DNA of 64,000 nucleotides from Leifsonia sp. Root1293 (GCF_001425325.1 NZ_LMEH01000002.1:401109-465108), one strand, 5' to 3'. Positions 40,876 through 49,454 are shown, counted from the first letter of the stretch. The notes: generated by a model not told the origin, from the sequence alone. Made by a program: numbers and translations.

Positions 40876-42597
40876 ATGGTGAACCTGTTCGAAGGTTACG
40901 GATCCGCGACGATCAAGCGGCGCGGCGCGTCCCCCTGGGACGAGATGTTCCCGGCCATCGGAGACGGGACCTCGGTGCGCGAGGCCTACACCGACATCCA
41001 CTCGGCGCTCGCCCGCATGACGCAGGAGGAGCTGCGCGGTCGCACCGAGTCGTTGGCCAGCTCCTACCTCGCCCAGGGTGTCACCTTCGACTTCGCCGGC
41101 GAGGAACGCCCGTTCCCGCTGGATGCCGTTCCCCGCGTCATCGACGGCGCGGATTGGGCCGTCGTCGAGAAGGGCGTTCAACAACGCGTGCGGGCCCTCG
41201 AGGCCTTCCTCTCCGACGCCTACGGAGCCCAGGCGGCCGTGCGCGACGGCGTCATTCCAGCGGCCCTCATCTCGAGCTCCACCCATTTCCACCGCCAGGC
41301 TGCAGGCATCGTCGCCGCGAACGGCGTGCGCATCCAGGTGTCGGGCATCGACCTCATCCGCGACGAGAACGGCGCCTGGCGCGTCCTCGAGGACAACGTG
41401 CGCGTGCCGAGCGGCGTGAGCTACGTGATCTCGAATCGCCGAGTCATGGCGCAGACCCTGCCCGAGCTGTTCAGTTCGATGCACGTCCGCCCCGTCGGCG
41501 ACTACCCCAATCGCCTGCTCTCGGCGCTGCGCGCCAGTGCCCCGGAGGGCGTCGACGATCCCGTGATCGTGGTGCTCACCCCCGGCGTCTACAACTCGGC
41601 CTACTTCGAGCACACTCTGCTGGCCCGCCTCATGGGCGTCGAGCTCGTCGAAGGCCGTGACCTGTTCTGCTCCGGTGGCCGCGTCTGGATGCGCACGACG
41701 TCGGGTCCGACCCGCGTCGACGTCATCTACCGCCGTGTCGACGACGAGTTCATCGACCCGCAGCAGTTCTACCCCGACTCCGTGCTCGGCTCACCGGGCA
41801 TCCTGCTGGCCGCGCGATTGGGTAACGTCACCATCGCCAACGCCGTGGGCAACGGCGTCGCCGACGACAAGCTCGTCTACACCTACGTGCCCGACCTCAT
41901 CCGCTATTACCTGGGCGAGGAGCCGGTGCTCCCGAACGTCGACACCTGGCGCCTCGAGGATCCGGGTGCACTCGAGGAAGTCCTCGACCGCCTCGACGAG
42001 CTCGTGGTGAAGCCCGTCGACGGCTCGGGCGGCAAGGGGCTGGTCGTCGGACCCGACGCGAGTCGCGCCGAGCTCGACACCCTGCGTTCGCAGCTGATCG
42101 CCGACCCCCGCGGCTGGATCGCGCAGCCCGTGGTGCAGCTGTCGACCATTCCGACGCTGGTCGACGACGGCATGCGCCCGCGTCACGCCGACCTCAGGCC
42201 GTTCGCGGTCAACGACGGGGAGAACGTCTGGGTGCTCCCGGGCGGCCTCACCCGCGTTGCGCTGCCCGAGGGTCAGCTCGTCGTCAACTCCTCGCAGGGC
42301 GGCGGCTCGAAGGACACCTGGGTCACCGGACGCATCGGCACTCCCCGGGGAACGGATGCCGCGAGCCTGGTGTCCGATCAGGCGGCCCTGCCGAGCGCTC
42401 CGGTGATCTACGACTCCATGCCGGCTGCCGCCACCTCTCCGCAGGACAACGGTGAAGTGCGCCAGCAGCAGGAGCAACAGCAACAGCAACAGCAACAGCA
42501 GGAGCAACAGCAACAGCAACAGCCACCCTCGCTCGCTGAGGGCCGGACGAAGTCGGCGATCGAAGCGCTCCAGCGGCAGGAGACCCTCTCATGCTGA
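40876..42597 (+). CDS. Circularly permuted ATP-grasp protein with glutamine-rich tail
   Basis: The 573-residue protein belongs to the circularly permuted ATP-grasp type 2 family. Conserved blocks include HFHRQAAGIVAANGVRIQVSG, VLEDNVRVPSGVSYV, VDVIYRRVDDEFIDP, VVKPVDGSGGKG and LRPFAVNDG. The family is expected to form amide bonds; it is usually encoded with alpha-E and transglutaminase-like proteins, as here, and the product is unknown. Residues about 530-549 are a run of 18 Gln and 2 Glu encoded by a microsatellite, and the next 16 residues (PSLAEGRTKSAIEALQ) come from a family-2 repeat. The stop overlaps the alpha-E start by 7 bases. AATGCT six bases before ATG 40876 could be a -10 box. Confidence 0.88.
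   Translation: MVNLFEGYGSATIKRRGASPWDEMFPAIGDGTSVREAYTDIHSALARMTQEELRGRTESLASSYLAQGVTFDFAGEERPFPLDAVPRVIDGADWAVVEKGVQQRVRALEAFLSDAYGAQAAVRDGVIPAALISSSTHFHRQAAGIVAANGVRIQVSGIDLIRDENGAWRVLEDNVRVPSGVSYVISNRRVMAQTLPELFSSMHVRPVGDYPNRLLSALRASAPEGVDDPVIVVLTPGVYNSAYFEHTLLARLMGVELVEGRDLFCSGGRVWMRTTSGPTRVDVIYRRVDDEFIDPQQFYPDSVLGSPGILLAARLGNVTIANAVGNGVADDKLVYTYVPDLIRYYLGEEPVLPNVDTWRLEDPGALEEVLDRLDELVVKPVDGSGGKGLVVGPDASRAELDTLRSQLIADPRGWIAQPVVQLSTIPTLVDDGMRPRHADLRPFAVNDGENVWVLPGGLTRVALPEGQLVVNSSQGGGSKDTWVTGRIGTPRGTDAASLVSDQAALPSAPVIYDSMPAAATSPQDNGEVRQQQEQQQQQQQQQEQQQQQQPPSLAEGRTKSAIEALQRQETLSC
42463..42522 (+). repeat. CAACAG microsatellite encoding a Gln/Glu tail
   Basis: Twenty codons (Q3-E-Q9-E-Q6) are built from CAA/CAG alternation with two GAG. 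Slippage in multiples of 6 bases keeps the frame. It lies near the 3' end of the ATP-grasp gene. Confidence 0.95.
42528..42576 (+). repeat. Family-2 repeat half within the ATP-grasp coding sequence
   Basis: CTCGCTCGCTGAGGGCCG through CGAAGCGCTCCAGCGG matches the 5' half of the element at 7716. It is translated and gives most of the C-terminal end of the ATP-grasp protein. Confidence 0.75.
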
Positions 42598-43520
42598 GTC
42601 GCATCGCCGAGTCGCTGTTCTGGATCGGGCGCTACCTCGAGCGGGCCGACGGCACCGCCCGAATCCTCGACGTGCACCTTCAGCTGCTGCTCGAGGACCC
42701 CTGGATCGACGAGGACACGGCCTGCCGATCGCTCATCGCGCTCATGGGCGGCGAGGGCAATCCCGACGTGCAGCTGACCCGCAAGGACGTCCTGGCCCTG
42801 CTGGCCGTCGATCGCGACAACTCGGCGTCGATCGCCTACTCGCTGAGCTCCGCCCGGGAGAACGCGCGCCGCGCCCGCGAGATCATCTCGACCGAACTGT
42901 GGGAGTGCCTGAACACCACCCACGCCCGCATGCCGCGACGGGTGGCCGGCGACAAGGCCCACGAGTTCTTCCGCTGGGTGCGCGAGCGCACGGCCCTGGC
43001 GATCGGCGTCACCGAGACGTCGACCAGCCACGACGACGCCTGGTTGTTCTTCTCCCTCGGCCGCACGATCGAGCGGGCCGACATGACCGCGCGCCTGCTC
43101 GCCACCAGGTCGCTCACCGAGGCGAGCGGGCCGAGCTGGACCACGATCCTGCGCAGCTGCGGCGCCTTCGAGGCCTATCTGCGCAGCTACCGCGGCATGC
43201 CATCTGCCCGCAACGCCGCCGAGTTCCTGCTGCTCGATCGGCTGTTCCCCCGCTCGGTCATGTTCTCCCTGAGTCGTGCCGAGGAGTATCTCGTGGCGCT
43301 CGATCCGACGAGCAGCCGCCTCGGAGTGCGTGAGGAGTCGCAGCGTGTGCTCGGGCAGATCCGTGCCGAGCTGGAGTTCAGGCCGATCAGCGAGATCATC
43401 TCCGACCTTCCCGGCCATATGGAAGAGTTCCAGGTGGCGACGGCCTCGGCCAGCGAGGCGATCAGACAGCGATACTTCCCGACGAGCGCCGTTCCCGTCT
43501 GGATCGGAGAGAACTCATGA
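42591..43520 (+). CDS. Alpha-E domain protein (DUF403)
   Basis: The 309-residue all-helical protein matches the alpha-E family: MLSRIAESLFWIGRYLERADGTARILD at the start, SLSSARENARRAREIISTELWE, and FFSLGRTIERADMTARLL. Its biochemical role is not established; in many bacteria it is encoded between the permuted ATP-grasp and a transglutaminase, as here, and it is thought to work with them in peptide modification. Start ATG 42591 overlaps the previous gene by 7 bases and its stop overlaps the next start. Confidence 0.9.
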   Translation: MLSRIAESLFWIGRYLERADGTARILDVHLQLLLEDPWIDEDTACRSLIALMGGEGNPDVQLTRKDVLALLAVDRDNSASIAYSLSSARENARRAREIISTELWECLNTTHARMPRRVAGDKAHEFFRWVRERTALAIGVTETSTSHDDAWLFFSLGRTIERADMTARLLATRSLTEASGPSWTTILRSCGAFEAYLRSYRGMPSARNAAEFLLLDRLFPRSVMFSLSRAEEYLVALDPTSSRLGVREESQRVLGQIRAELEFRPISEIISDLPGHMEEFQVATASASEAIRQRYFPTSAVPVWIGENS

Positions 43521-44362
43521 GCCGTCTGCGCATAGTCCACCGAACCGGATTCTCGTACTCGCGTGCGGCGACCGCCTCCTACAACGAGGCACGGATGCTG
43601 CCCTGGCACGGCAGCGGCCAGTTCGTGCTGTCGAGCGAACTGCACATCGACCCGGTGGCGCACCAGCACTCCTACATCGACTACTGGGGCACGCGCGTCA
43701 GCACCTTCGACGTGCTGACGCCTCACACCGAGTTGTCCGTCACCGCGACGAGCCTGGTCGACGTGGCTCCGATCGCTCTCACCGGCACCCGGCTGGGCTG
43801 GGAGGAGCTCGCCGATGTGCGCGAGACCGCCAGTGTCTTCGTCGAGCAGCTCCGACAGACCGAGGCGACGCAGCCGCCCGATGACGTGGCCGCGCTCGCC
43901 GCCGAGATCGTCTCCCGCGGTCTCGACCCCCACGACGCCGCCCTCGAGATCTGTCGCGCCATCGGCGACGGCATCCAGTACGTTCCCGGATCCACCCGGG
44001 TGAGCTCCACCGCGCGAGAGTCGTGGGAGCAGGGCAAGGGCGTCTGCCAGGACATCGCCCACATCGCCCTCGGCGCGCTCCGCTCCGTCGGCATCCCGGC
44101 GCGCTACGTGTCCGGCTACCTGCATCCGAAGCGCGAAGCGGCCATCGGCGAGACCGTCATCGGCGAGTCCCACGCGTGGGTCGAGTGGTTCAGCGGCGAC
44201 TGGGTGGGCTACGACCCCACGAACCAGATCGAGATCGGCGACAGGCACGTGCTCGTCGGGCGCGGTCGTTCCTACTCGGATGTCTCTCCGCTTCGGGGCG
44301 TCTACGCCGGCCCGAGCGCCTCGAAGCTGTTCGTGCGCGTCGAGATCACGCGCGAGGCGTAG
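43517..44362 (+). CDS. Transglutaminase-like protein of the alpha-E operon
   Basis: The 281-residue protein has an N-terminal beta-rich transglutaminase-associated domain (RIVHRTGFSYS, SYNEARMLP) and a C-terminal papain-like domain with Cys 177 (GKGVCQDIAHIALGALRSVGIPARYVSG), His 219 (GESHAWVEWF) and Asp 233 (GYDPTN). It overlaps the alpha-E gene (ATGA). Such proteins may hydrolyse or transfer acyl groups at peptides. The glutamine-rich tail on the partner ATP-grasp is a conceivable acyl-donor substrate, but this is speculation. Confidence 0.9.
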   Translation: MSRLRIVHRTGFSYSRAATASYNEARMLPWHGSGQFVLSSELHIDPVAHQHSYIDYWGTRVSTFDVLTPHTELSVTATSLVDVAPIALTGTRLGWEELADVRETASVFVEQLRQTEATQPPDDVAALAAEIVSRGLDPHDAALEICRAIGDGIQYVPGSTRVSSTARESWEQGKGVCQDIAHIALGALRSVGIPARYVSGYLHPKREAAIGETVIGESHAWVEWFSGDWVGYDPTNQIEIGDRHVLVGRGRSYSDVSPLRGVYAGPSASKLFVRVEITREA

Positions 44363-44371
44363 CTCCCGGCG

Positions 44372-45400
44372 TCACTCGGCGGTGACGACTCCGAGGAACG
44401 CGATCGTCGAGTCCAGAGCGGCCTGCGCCGCCGGGAAGTCGAGGTGGAACTGGTACTCGTGGGGCAGTGCCGGCTCCTCGTCCTTCGGATAGAAGACCGT
44501 CGTCACATCGACGCCGAGTCCGGTCAGCTTCGCGGCCAGCGGCTTGGACTGCGCATCCGTCAGCGGATCACTGTTGCCGCCCGAGATCCAGGTGGTCGGG
44601 AAGTCGCCGGTGACGTACTCGATGGTCGACATGTCCCGCGCGCCCGGTGTCGCAGACCAGTCCTTCTCGCCGAGGTACGACCACAGTGCCACTCGGAACC
44701 CCCAGCCGCCGATGCCGGGGGCGTCGGGGATGCCGTGCACGTCGTAGATGCCGCAGTTCAGGATGACGGCACGCACCTGGGCGGGGGTGAGCGACGGCGT
44801 GATGCCGACCTTCGTCGCGTAGTCGGGGCTGGTCACGAGGGTGGCGAGCTGGGAGGTGAACTGGGAGCCCGCGGAGTCGCCTGCCAGCACGATCCGGGTG
44901 GGATCGATGCCGTACTCGTCGGCGTGCTCCACCAGGAAGCCGAGTGCGTCATTGAGCTGGTTCAACGCGGTCGGGAAGGTCACCTCGGGGGAGATGGAGT
45001 AGTTGAGGCCGACGGTGGTGTAGCCGGCCGCCGCGATCATCCGGAGGTAGGGAGCGACATCGCGCTTGTCGCCCGAGATCCACGCCCCGCCGTGGATCCA
45101 GACCACCGTGGGAAGCGGATCCGTCGCCCCGTCGGGGGAGAAGACGTCCAGCGTGGTCTCTGCACCCGCATCGCCGTAGGAGATGTCCCGGTGCGCGCGC
45201 ACCCCGCTCGTCGGTGCATAGGGTTCCATCTCGGCGACGGTGTCCCTGGCGCCCTTCTCGAAGAGCGACCGGATCAGCATGGCGCTGGGCCACGGGTTGA
45301 CCGCCGCGACGACGACCGCGATCATCACGATCGAGAGACCGCCCAGGATCACCCCCGTCACGATGTCTCCGGTCCGACGTCGACGGGGTTCGCTGGGCAT
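44372..45400 (-). CDS. Membrane-anchored HSL-type alpha/beta hydrolase
   Basis: The 342-residue protein begins with a hydrophobic segment (about residues 13-35) that could anchor it with the enzyme outside. The hormone-sensitive-lipase-type oxyanion motif HGGAW and nucleophile motif GDSAGS are clear, and the terminal His is in PHEYQFHL. An esterase of unknown substrate is likely; xylan- or feruloyl-ester activity cannot be judged. ATG 45400 stands six bases after TAGGGT, as in a leaderless transcript. It is convergent with the transglutaminase gene. Confidence 0.83.
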   Translation of the reverse strand: MPSEPRRRRTGDIVTGVILGGLSIVMIAVVVAAVNPWPSAMLIRSLFEKGARDTVAEMEPYAPTSGVRAHRDISYGDAGAETTLDVFSPDGATDPLPTVVWIHGGAWISGDKRDVAPYLRMIAAAGYTTVGLNYSISPEVTFPTALNQLNDALGFLVEHADEYGIDPTRIVLAGDSAGSQFTSQLATLVTSPDYATKVGITPSLTPAQVRAVILNCGIYDVHGIPDAPGIGGWGFRVALWSYLGEKDWSATPGARDMSTIEYVTGDFPTTWISGGNSDPLTDAQSKPLAAKLTGLGVDVTTVFYPKDEEPALPHEYQFHLDFPAAQAALDSTIAFLGVVTAE

Positions 45401-45412
45401 TCCCCGACCCTA
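45401..45412 (-). promoter_or_regulatory. Leaderless-type -10 box for the HSL-type hydrolase
   Basis: TAGGGT (reverse strand, 45412-45407), six bases, ATG. Confidence 0.45.
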
Positions 45413-45491
45413 TCGGCGTGCGTGTCGTCGAGGCGGCGGATGCCGCATGCTGCGCACGCGTCGGGCGCATGCGATCGCCGCATCCGTGTCA

Positions 45492-45503
45492 TACCCTGAG
45501 CCC
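45492..45503 (+). promoter_or_regulatory. Leaderless-type -10 box for the lipase-like gene
   Basis: TACCCT (45492-45497), six bases, ATG at 45504; no ribosome site. Confidence 0.5.
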
Positions 45504-46352
45504 ATGAGCAGCGCAGCCCGCACCTTCACCGACAGCCACGGCATCCGCATCCACTTCGACGTGCACGACGTGCCGCAGCCGAAGGCGATCGTGCAGCTCG
45601 TGCACGGGGTCGGCGAGCACGCCGGTCGCTACCGTCACGTCGCCCAGGCGCTGAACGACGCGGGCTACACGGTCTACGCCGACGACCACCGAGGCCATGG
45701 TCGAACCGGCATGGAGCAGCATGGCGGAGACGTCGCCATGCTCGGCAGGCTCGGCCCCGGTGGCCTTCGCGCAACCGTGGCGGCGGTGCACCAGCTCACC
45801 GAGCTCATCCGCGAGGAGAACCCCGAGACTCCGGTCGTGCTCCTCGGCCACTCGTGGGGCTCCCTCATGGCCCAGATCATCCTGAATTCATCGGCCGCCG
45901 ACTACGCCGCCGCCATTCTCACCGGCACCGGGTACCGGATGCCGGGATCCGTCAACAGCGGCGACCTCAACCGTCGCCATAAGAACCTCGGAACGACGGG
46001 CATGGAGTGGCTCAGCCGCGATGTGGAGGTGCAGCAGGCCTTCCTCGACGACCCGCTCACCACCTCCGTTCCCATCGCGAAGCTCTTCGGACTGGTGGAT
46101 GGCGTACGTCTGTACGGTCGCCCGGCGCCCGACCTGCCCGACATCCCCGTGCTCATCCAGGTGGGCGGCGACGACAGCGTCGGTGGCGAGAAGAGTGCGC
46201 TCAAGCTGGTCGATGCGTACCACCGCCGCTCCGGGCTCACCGACGTCACCCTCATCGTCTACCCCGAGGCTCGCCATGAGATCTTCAACGAGCTGAACCG
46301 CGCCGACGTTCTCGCCGACACGACGGCCTGGCTCGACGAGCATCTCGGCTAG
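45504..46352 (+). CDS. Monoacylglycerol-lipase-like alpha/beta hydrolase
   Basis: The 282-residue cytoplasmic protein matches the lysophospholipase/monoacylglycerol lipase group (Hydrolase_4): VQLVHGVGEHAGRY oxyanion region, YADDHRGHGRT, nucleophile GHSWGS, acid in QVGGDDSVGG and His in YPEARHEIFNE. It probably cleaves glycerol or lysophospholipid esters. It is divergent from another hydrolase gene, 103 bp apart, and has its own leaderless-type promoter. Confidence 0.88.
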   Translation: MSSAARTFTDSHGIRIHFDVHDVPQPKAIVQLVHGVGEHAGRYRHVAQALNDAGYTVYADDHRGHGRTGMEQHGGDVAMLGRLGPGGLRATVAAVHQLTELIREENPETPVVLLGHSWGSLMAQIILNSSAADYAAAILTGTGYRMPGSVNSGDLNRRHKNLGTTGMEWLSRDVEVQQAFLDDPLTTSVPIAKLFGLVDGVRLYGRPAPDLPDIPVLIQVGGDDSVGGEKSALKLVDAYHRRSGLTDVTLIVYPEARHEIFNELNRADVLADTTAWLDEHLG

Positions 46353-46429
46353 CCCCTTCGCACAGCGCTGATCCGCAGACCCTCACTGACCGGCGTCAGA
46401 CCGCGGTGGCGCGGAACGGCGGCGACCCC

Positions 46430-46490
46430 TTGACGGGGGTCATGGATTGCGGCACTCTGGGAGACGCGGCACCCGTGAGAGCGCTCTCAC
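46430..46490 (+). promoter_or_regulatory. Cellulase promoter and CelR operator
   Basis: TTGACG (46430-46435) and CACTCT (46453-46458) are 17 bases apart and could be -35 and -10. The perfect palindrome GTGAGAGCGCTCTCAC follows at 46475-46490, identical to a site upstream of cebE. The rest of the 236-bp gap after the lipase-like gene shows no further feature. Confidence 0.75.
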
Positions 46491-46588
46491 AACGGGGTAC
46501 ACCTCGCGCCGCACGCATGACGCACCACCCTGCACGGTCCACAAGGATGTCGACCGAGGTCGACGATGACCCCCTGGGAGTCCTCAGC

Positions 46589-48154
46589 ATGATGAAGAAG
46601 AACACCCGCCTCGGGATGCGGATCGCTGCCGTCGCGGCGATCGCGACCCTGGCGACGCTCGGCCTCACGGCCACTCCTGCCGCGGCAGCCAATGACGTGC
46701 TCGGCCCCGGCAGCGCTCTCTACGTCGATCCGCACTCGACGACCCTCGAGGCGGCGTCCGGCCTGTCCGGCCAGGCGCGAACCGACGCCCAACTGCTCGG
46801 CAGCTTCCCCTCGGCGACCTGGCTCACCAAGGGCACTCCGGCGCAGGCGCAGGCGGCGGCAGCCGAGGTGACCTCGGCCGCGGCTGCATCCGGTGCCGTG
46901 CCCACCGTCGTGGTCTACAACCTGCCGTACCGCGACTGCGCCCAGTACTCGGCGGGCGGAGCTCTCGACACGGCAGCCTACGAGGCGTGGGTCGACGCGG
47001 TGGCGGCGGGTATCGGCGACGCCAAGGCGGCGATCATCCTGGAGCCTGACGGCCTCGGCATCATTCCGTGGCACACCGATATCAACGGCAACCTCGAGTG
47101 GTGCCAGCCGCCGGACCTCGACCCGGCGACGGCCGCATCCGACCGCTTCGAGCAGGTCAACCACGCCGTCGACGTGCTCACGGCCCTGCCCAACACCGCT
47201 GTCTACCTCGACGGCACCCACAGCGGCTGGCTGGGCGTCGGGGACATCTCGCAGCGCCTCATCGCCGGCGGCGTCGAGAAGGCTGACGGCTTCTTCCTGA
47301 ACGCCTCCAACTACGTGCAGACCGAGCGCCTCGCCAAGTACGGCACCTGGATCTCGGACTGCATCAACCTCAGCGTCAACAGCTGGTATGAGCCGAGCTA
47401 CTGCGGCAGTCAGTACTACCCGGCCAGCCCCGACGACTTCTCGACCTGGGGACTGACGGATGCCGCCTACGCGCAGGCCTACGCCGACACCGGACTCACC
47501 CCCGACCCCGCCGCGCAGGCGCACTTCGTCATCGACACCAGCCGGAACGGCGTCGGCCCCTGGACGGCGCCGGCTGGCTGGCAGGGCGACGCCGAGGTCT
47601 GGTGCAACCCGCCGGACCGCGGCGCCGGAGTCCGTCCGACGACGGACACCGGGAACGCGATCATCGACGCCTACCTCTGGATCAAGGTTCCCGGCGAGTC
47701 CGACGGGCAGTGCTATCGCGGCACTGCCGGCCCGCTCGATCCCGTTCGCGGCATGGAGGACCCGGCCGCCGGCCAGTGGTTCGTGGAGCAGGCGCGCGAA
47801 CTGATCGCCAACGCCGTACCGGCCTTCCCGGCTCCGAGCTGCCAGGTCTCGTACTCGGCCACGAAGTCGCTGTTCGGCCTGTTCGGTGCCGAGCTGCGCA
47901 TCCGTAACACGAGTGCGGCCCCCATCACGGGCTGGACGCTGAAGTGGAACTTCGCCGGCTCCGAGAGGGTCGTGAAGCTCATCGGCGGCAAGGTCACCCA
48001 GGTGGGCGATGCCGTCACCGTGAAGAACTCCTCGGCCACCGCGAAGATCAAGCCGGGCGCCTGGGTGCCTGTCGCCTTCGTGGGCTCGCATGCGAAGCAG
48101 CGAGTCGAGCCGTGGCTGTTCACGCTGAACGGACGGGCCTGCGCCTCTGACTGA
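46589..48154 (+). CDS. Secreted GH6 cellulase with degenerate CBM2
   Basis: The 521-residue enzyme cleaves beta-1,4-glucan by inversion. A signal peptide (MMKKNTRLGM, hydrophobic core, PAAA-AND) exports it. The GH6 domain (about residues 35-410) has YNLPYRDC with catalytic Asp 116, ILEPDGLG with Asp 154, and STWGL. The C-terminal 100 residues are a CBM2-like sandwich with one Cys near each end, but Trp residues expected on the cellulose-binding face are missing apart from GWTLKW. ATG 46589 is chosen for the GGGAG upstream; ATG 46547 is possible. CelR control is indicated by the palindrome 99 bases upstream. Confidence 0.92.
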   Translation: MMKKNTRLGMRIAAVAAIATLATLGLTATPAAAANDVLGPGSALYVDPHSTTLEAASGLSGQARTDAQLLGSFPSATWLTKGTPAQAQAAAAEVTSAAAASGAVPTVVVYNLPYRDCAQYSAGGALDTAAYEAWVDAVAAGIGDAKAAIILEPDGLGIIPWHTDINGNLEWCQPPDLDPATAASDRFEQVNHAVDVLTALPNTAVYLDGTHSGWLGVGDISQRLIAGGVEKADGFFLNASNYVQTERLAKYGTWISDCINLSVNSWYEPSYCGSQYYPASPDDFSTWGLTDAAYAQAYADTGLTPDPAAQAHFVIDTSRNGVGPWTAPAGWQGDAEVWCNPPDRGAGVRPTTDTGNAIIDAYLWIKVPGESDGQCYRGTAGPLDPVRGMEDPAAGQWFVEQARELIANAVPAFPAPSCQVSYSATKSLFGLFGAELRIRNTSAAPITGWTLKWNFAGSERVVKLIGGKVTQVGDAVTVKNSSATAKIKPGAWVPVAFVGSHAKQRVEPWLFTLNGRACASD

Positions 48155-48180
48155 TCGCCGACGGCCGCTCCGCCCGGTGC

Positions 48181-48273
48181 CCGAGGGCCGGGCGAGCGGT
48201 TGCCCGAAGCGCACGACGGCGCCTGAACTGTCGTCGTGCGCTTTCGGACGCGCAGCGCACGTCCGGCCCTCGG
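48181..48273. repeat. Family-2 palindrome, probable terminator
   Basis: Outer arms CCGAGGGCCGG (48181-48191) and CCGGCCCTCGG (48263-48273) are perfect. Inner arms 48204-48218 and 48232-48247 pair with one bulge, around a 13-base loop. The whole gap between cellulase and lipoate ligase genes is this element plus short flanks. Confidence 0.8.
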
Positions 48274-48301
48274 TCAGCGGCAGACACGCCCCGCCCCGTC
48301 C

Positions 48302-48313
48302 TAGGCTGGACGC
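48302..48313 (+). promoter_or_regulatory. Leaderless-type -10 box for the lipoate ligase
   Basis: TAGGCT then GGACGC then ATG. The 16-base string CTAGGCTGGACGCATG is identical before the gene at 49455. Confidence 0.6.
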
Positions 48314-49363
48314 ATGCACGGTGAGTACAAGGTTCCCCAGGGCAAGCTCGTCGTCGTCGACTTCGAGGTCGTCGACGACCTGATCTCGGGTTTCAGGCTC
48401 GCCGGTGACTTCTTCCTCGAACCCGACGAAGCTCTCGGCGCGATCGACACCGCTGTCAACGGGCTCTCGGCCGAGACGGATGCCACGGGGATAGCCCGCG
48501 CCATCACGGCGGCGCTTCCCGAGGGAACCGTCATGCTCGGCTTCTCGGCGGAAGGCGTGGCGGTCGCCATCCGCCGCGCCCTGAAGAAGGCCACCAGCTG
48601 GCGCGACTACCAGTGGCAGCTCATCCATGCCCGTGCCGTGAGCCCGGCCATGCACCTCGCCCTCGACGAGGTGCTGGCCGTCGAGGTGGGCGCTGGACGC
48701 CGCCAGCCGACGCTGCGCATCTGGGAGTGGGACGAGTCGGCCGTCGTGATCGGCAGCTTCCAGTCGCTCAAGAACGAGGTCGACCCCGACGGCGCCGCCA
48801 GGTTCGGCTACGACGTCGTGCGCCGCATCTCCGGGGGCGGCGCGATGATGATGGAGAAGGGCTCTGTCGTCACCTACTCGCTCTACGTTCCAGCCGATCT
48901 CGTGCAGGGCATGACCTTCGCCGACTCCTACGCCTTCCTCGACGCCTGGGTCATCGACGCGCTCCGCGCCCTCGGGGTCGAAGCGAGCTATCAGCCGCTC
49001 AACGACATCACGAGTCCGACCGGCAAGATCGGCGGTGCCGCGCAGAAGCGCCTCGGCAACGGCGGCATCCTGCACCACGTCACGATGAGCTACGACATGG
49101 ACGGCGAGATCATGACGCAGGTCCTCCGCATCGGCCGGGAGAAGATCAGCGACAAGGGCATCGCGAGCGCGGCGAAGCGGGTCGACCCTCTCAAGCGCCA
49201 GGCCGGAGTCGAGCGGGCCGTCATCATCGAGCAGCTCGAGAAGACCTTCACCGCGCTGACGGATGCCGTTCCCGGCGACATCACCGACGAGGAGTACGCC
49301 CAGGCCGAGGCGCTCGTCGCGTCGAAGTTCGCGACAGCGGAGTGGCTCAACCGCGTGCCGTGA
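48314..49363 (+). CDS. lplA: Lipoate-protein ligase with N-terminal accessory domain
   Basis: The 349-residue enzyme activates lipoate with ATP and attaches it to carrier lysines of 2-oxoacid dehydrogenases or GcvH. Residues 1-90 (GKLVVVDFEVVDDLISGFRLAGDFFLEPDEALGAID) resemble the accessory domain found at the C-terminus of E. coli LplA. Residues 95-349 are the catalytic domain (MHLALDEVLAVE, RRISGGGAMMMEKGSVVTYSL, DITSPTGKIGGAAQKRLGNGGILHH). The domain order is therefore reversed. The start follows a leaderless-type promoter. Octanoate or biotin as substrate cannot be excluded. Confidence 0.88.
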   Translation: MHGEYKVPQGKLVVVDFEVVDDLISGFRLAGDFFLEPDEALGAIDTAVNGLSAETDATGIARAITAALPEGTVMLGFSAEGVAVAIRRALKKATSWRDYQWQLIHARAVSPAMHLALDEVLAVEVGAGRRQPTLRIWEWDESAVVIGSFQSLKNEVDPDGAARFGYDVVRRISGGGAMMMEKGSVVTYSLYVPADLVQGMTFADSYAFLDAWVIDALRALGVEASYQPLNDITSPTGKIGGAAQKRLGNGGILHHVTMSYDMDGEIMTQVLRIGREKISDKGIASAAKRVDPLKRQAGVERAVIIEQLEKTFTALTDAVPGDITDEEYAQAEALVASKFATAEWLNRVP

Positions 49364-49442
49364 TCGCCGACGGCAGCCGCGTCAGGCCTTCGGTTCCCGC
49401 ACAGCGGGCCGGCCGGGCTGACGAACCACCGGCTCATTCTTC

Positions 49443-49454
49443 TAGGCTGGACGC
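49443..49454 (+). promoter_or_regulatory. Leaderless-type -10 box for the small membrane protein
   Basis: TAGGCT then GGACGC then ATG at 49455, the same string as before the lipoate ligase. Confidence 0.6.

Noticed and set aside
42463-42522. Assembly error or frameshift at the CAACAG tract
   Set aside because: The frame is kept through the tract and the overlap with the next gene is as expected, so it is taken as real; exact copy number is less certain.
46430-46490. Glucose-type carbon catabolite (cre) site
   Set aside because: The TGAGAGCGCTCTCA palindrome fits the CelR group far better, and a CcpA system is not expected in actinobacteria.
46487-49078. 863-codon open frame antisense to cellulase and lipoate ligase
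   Set aside because: It spans two well-supported genes and their gap, with no domain recognisable.
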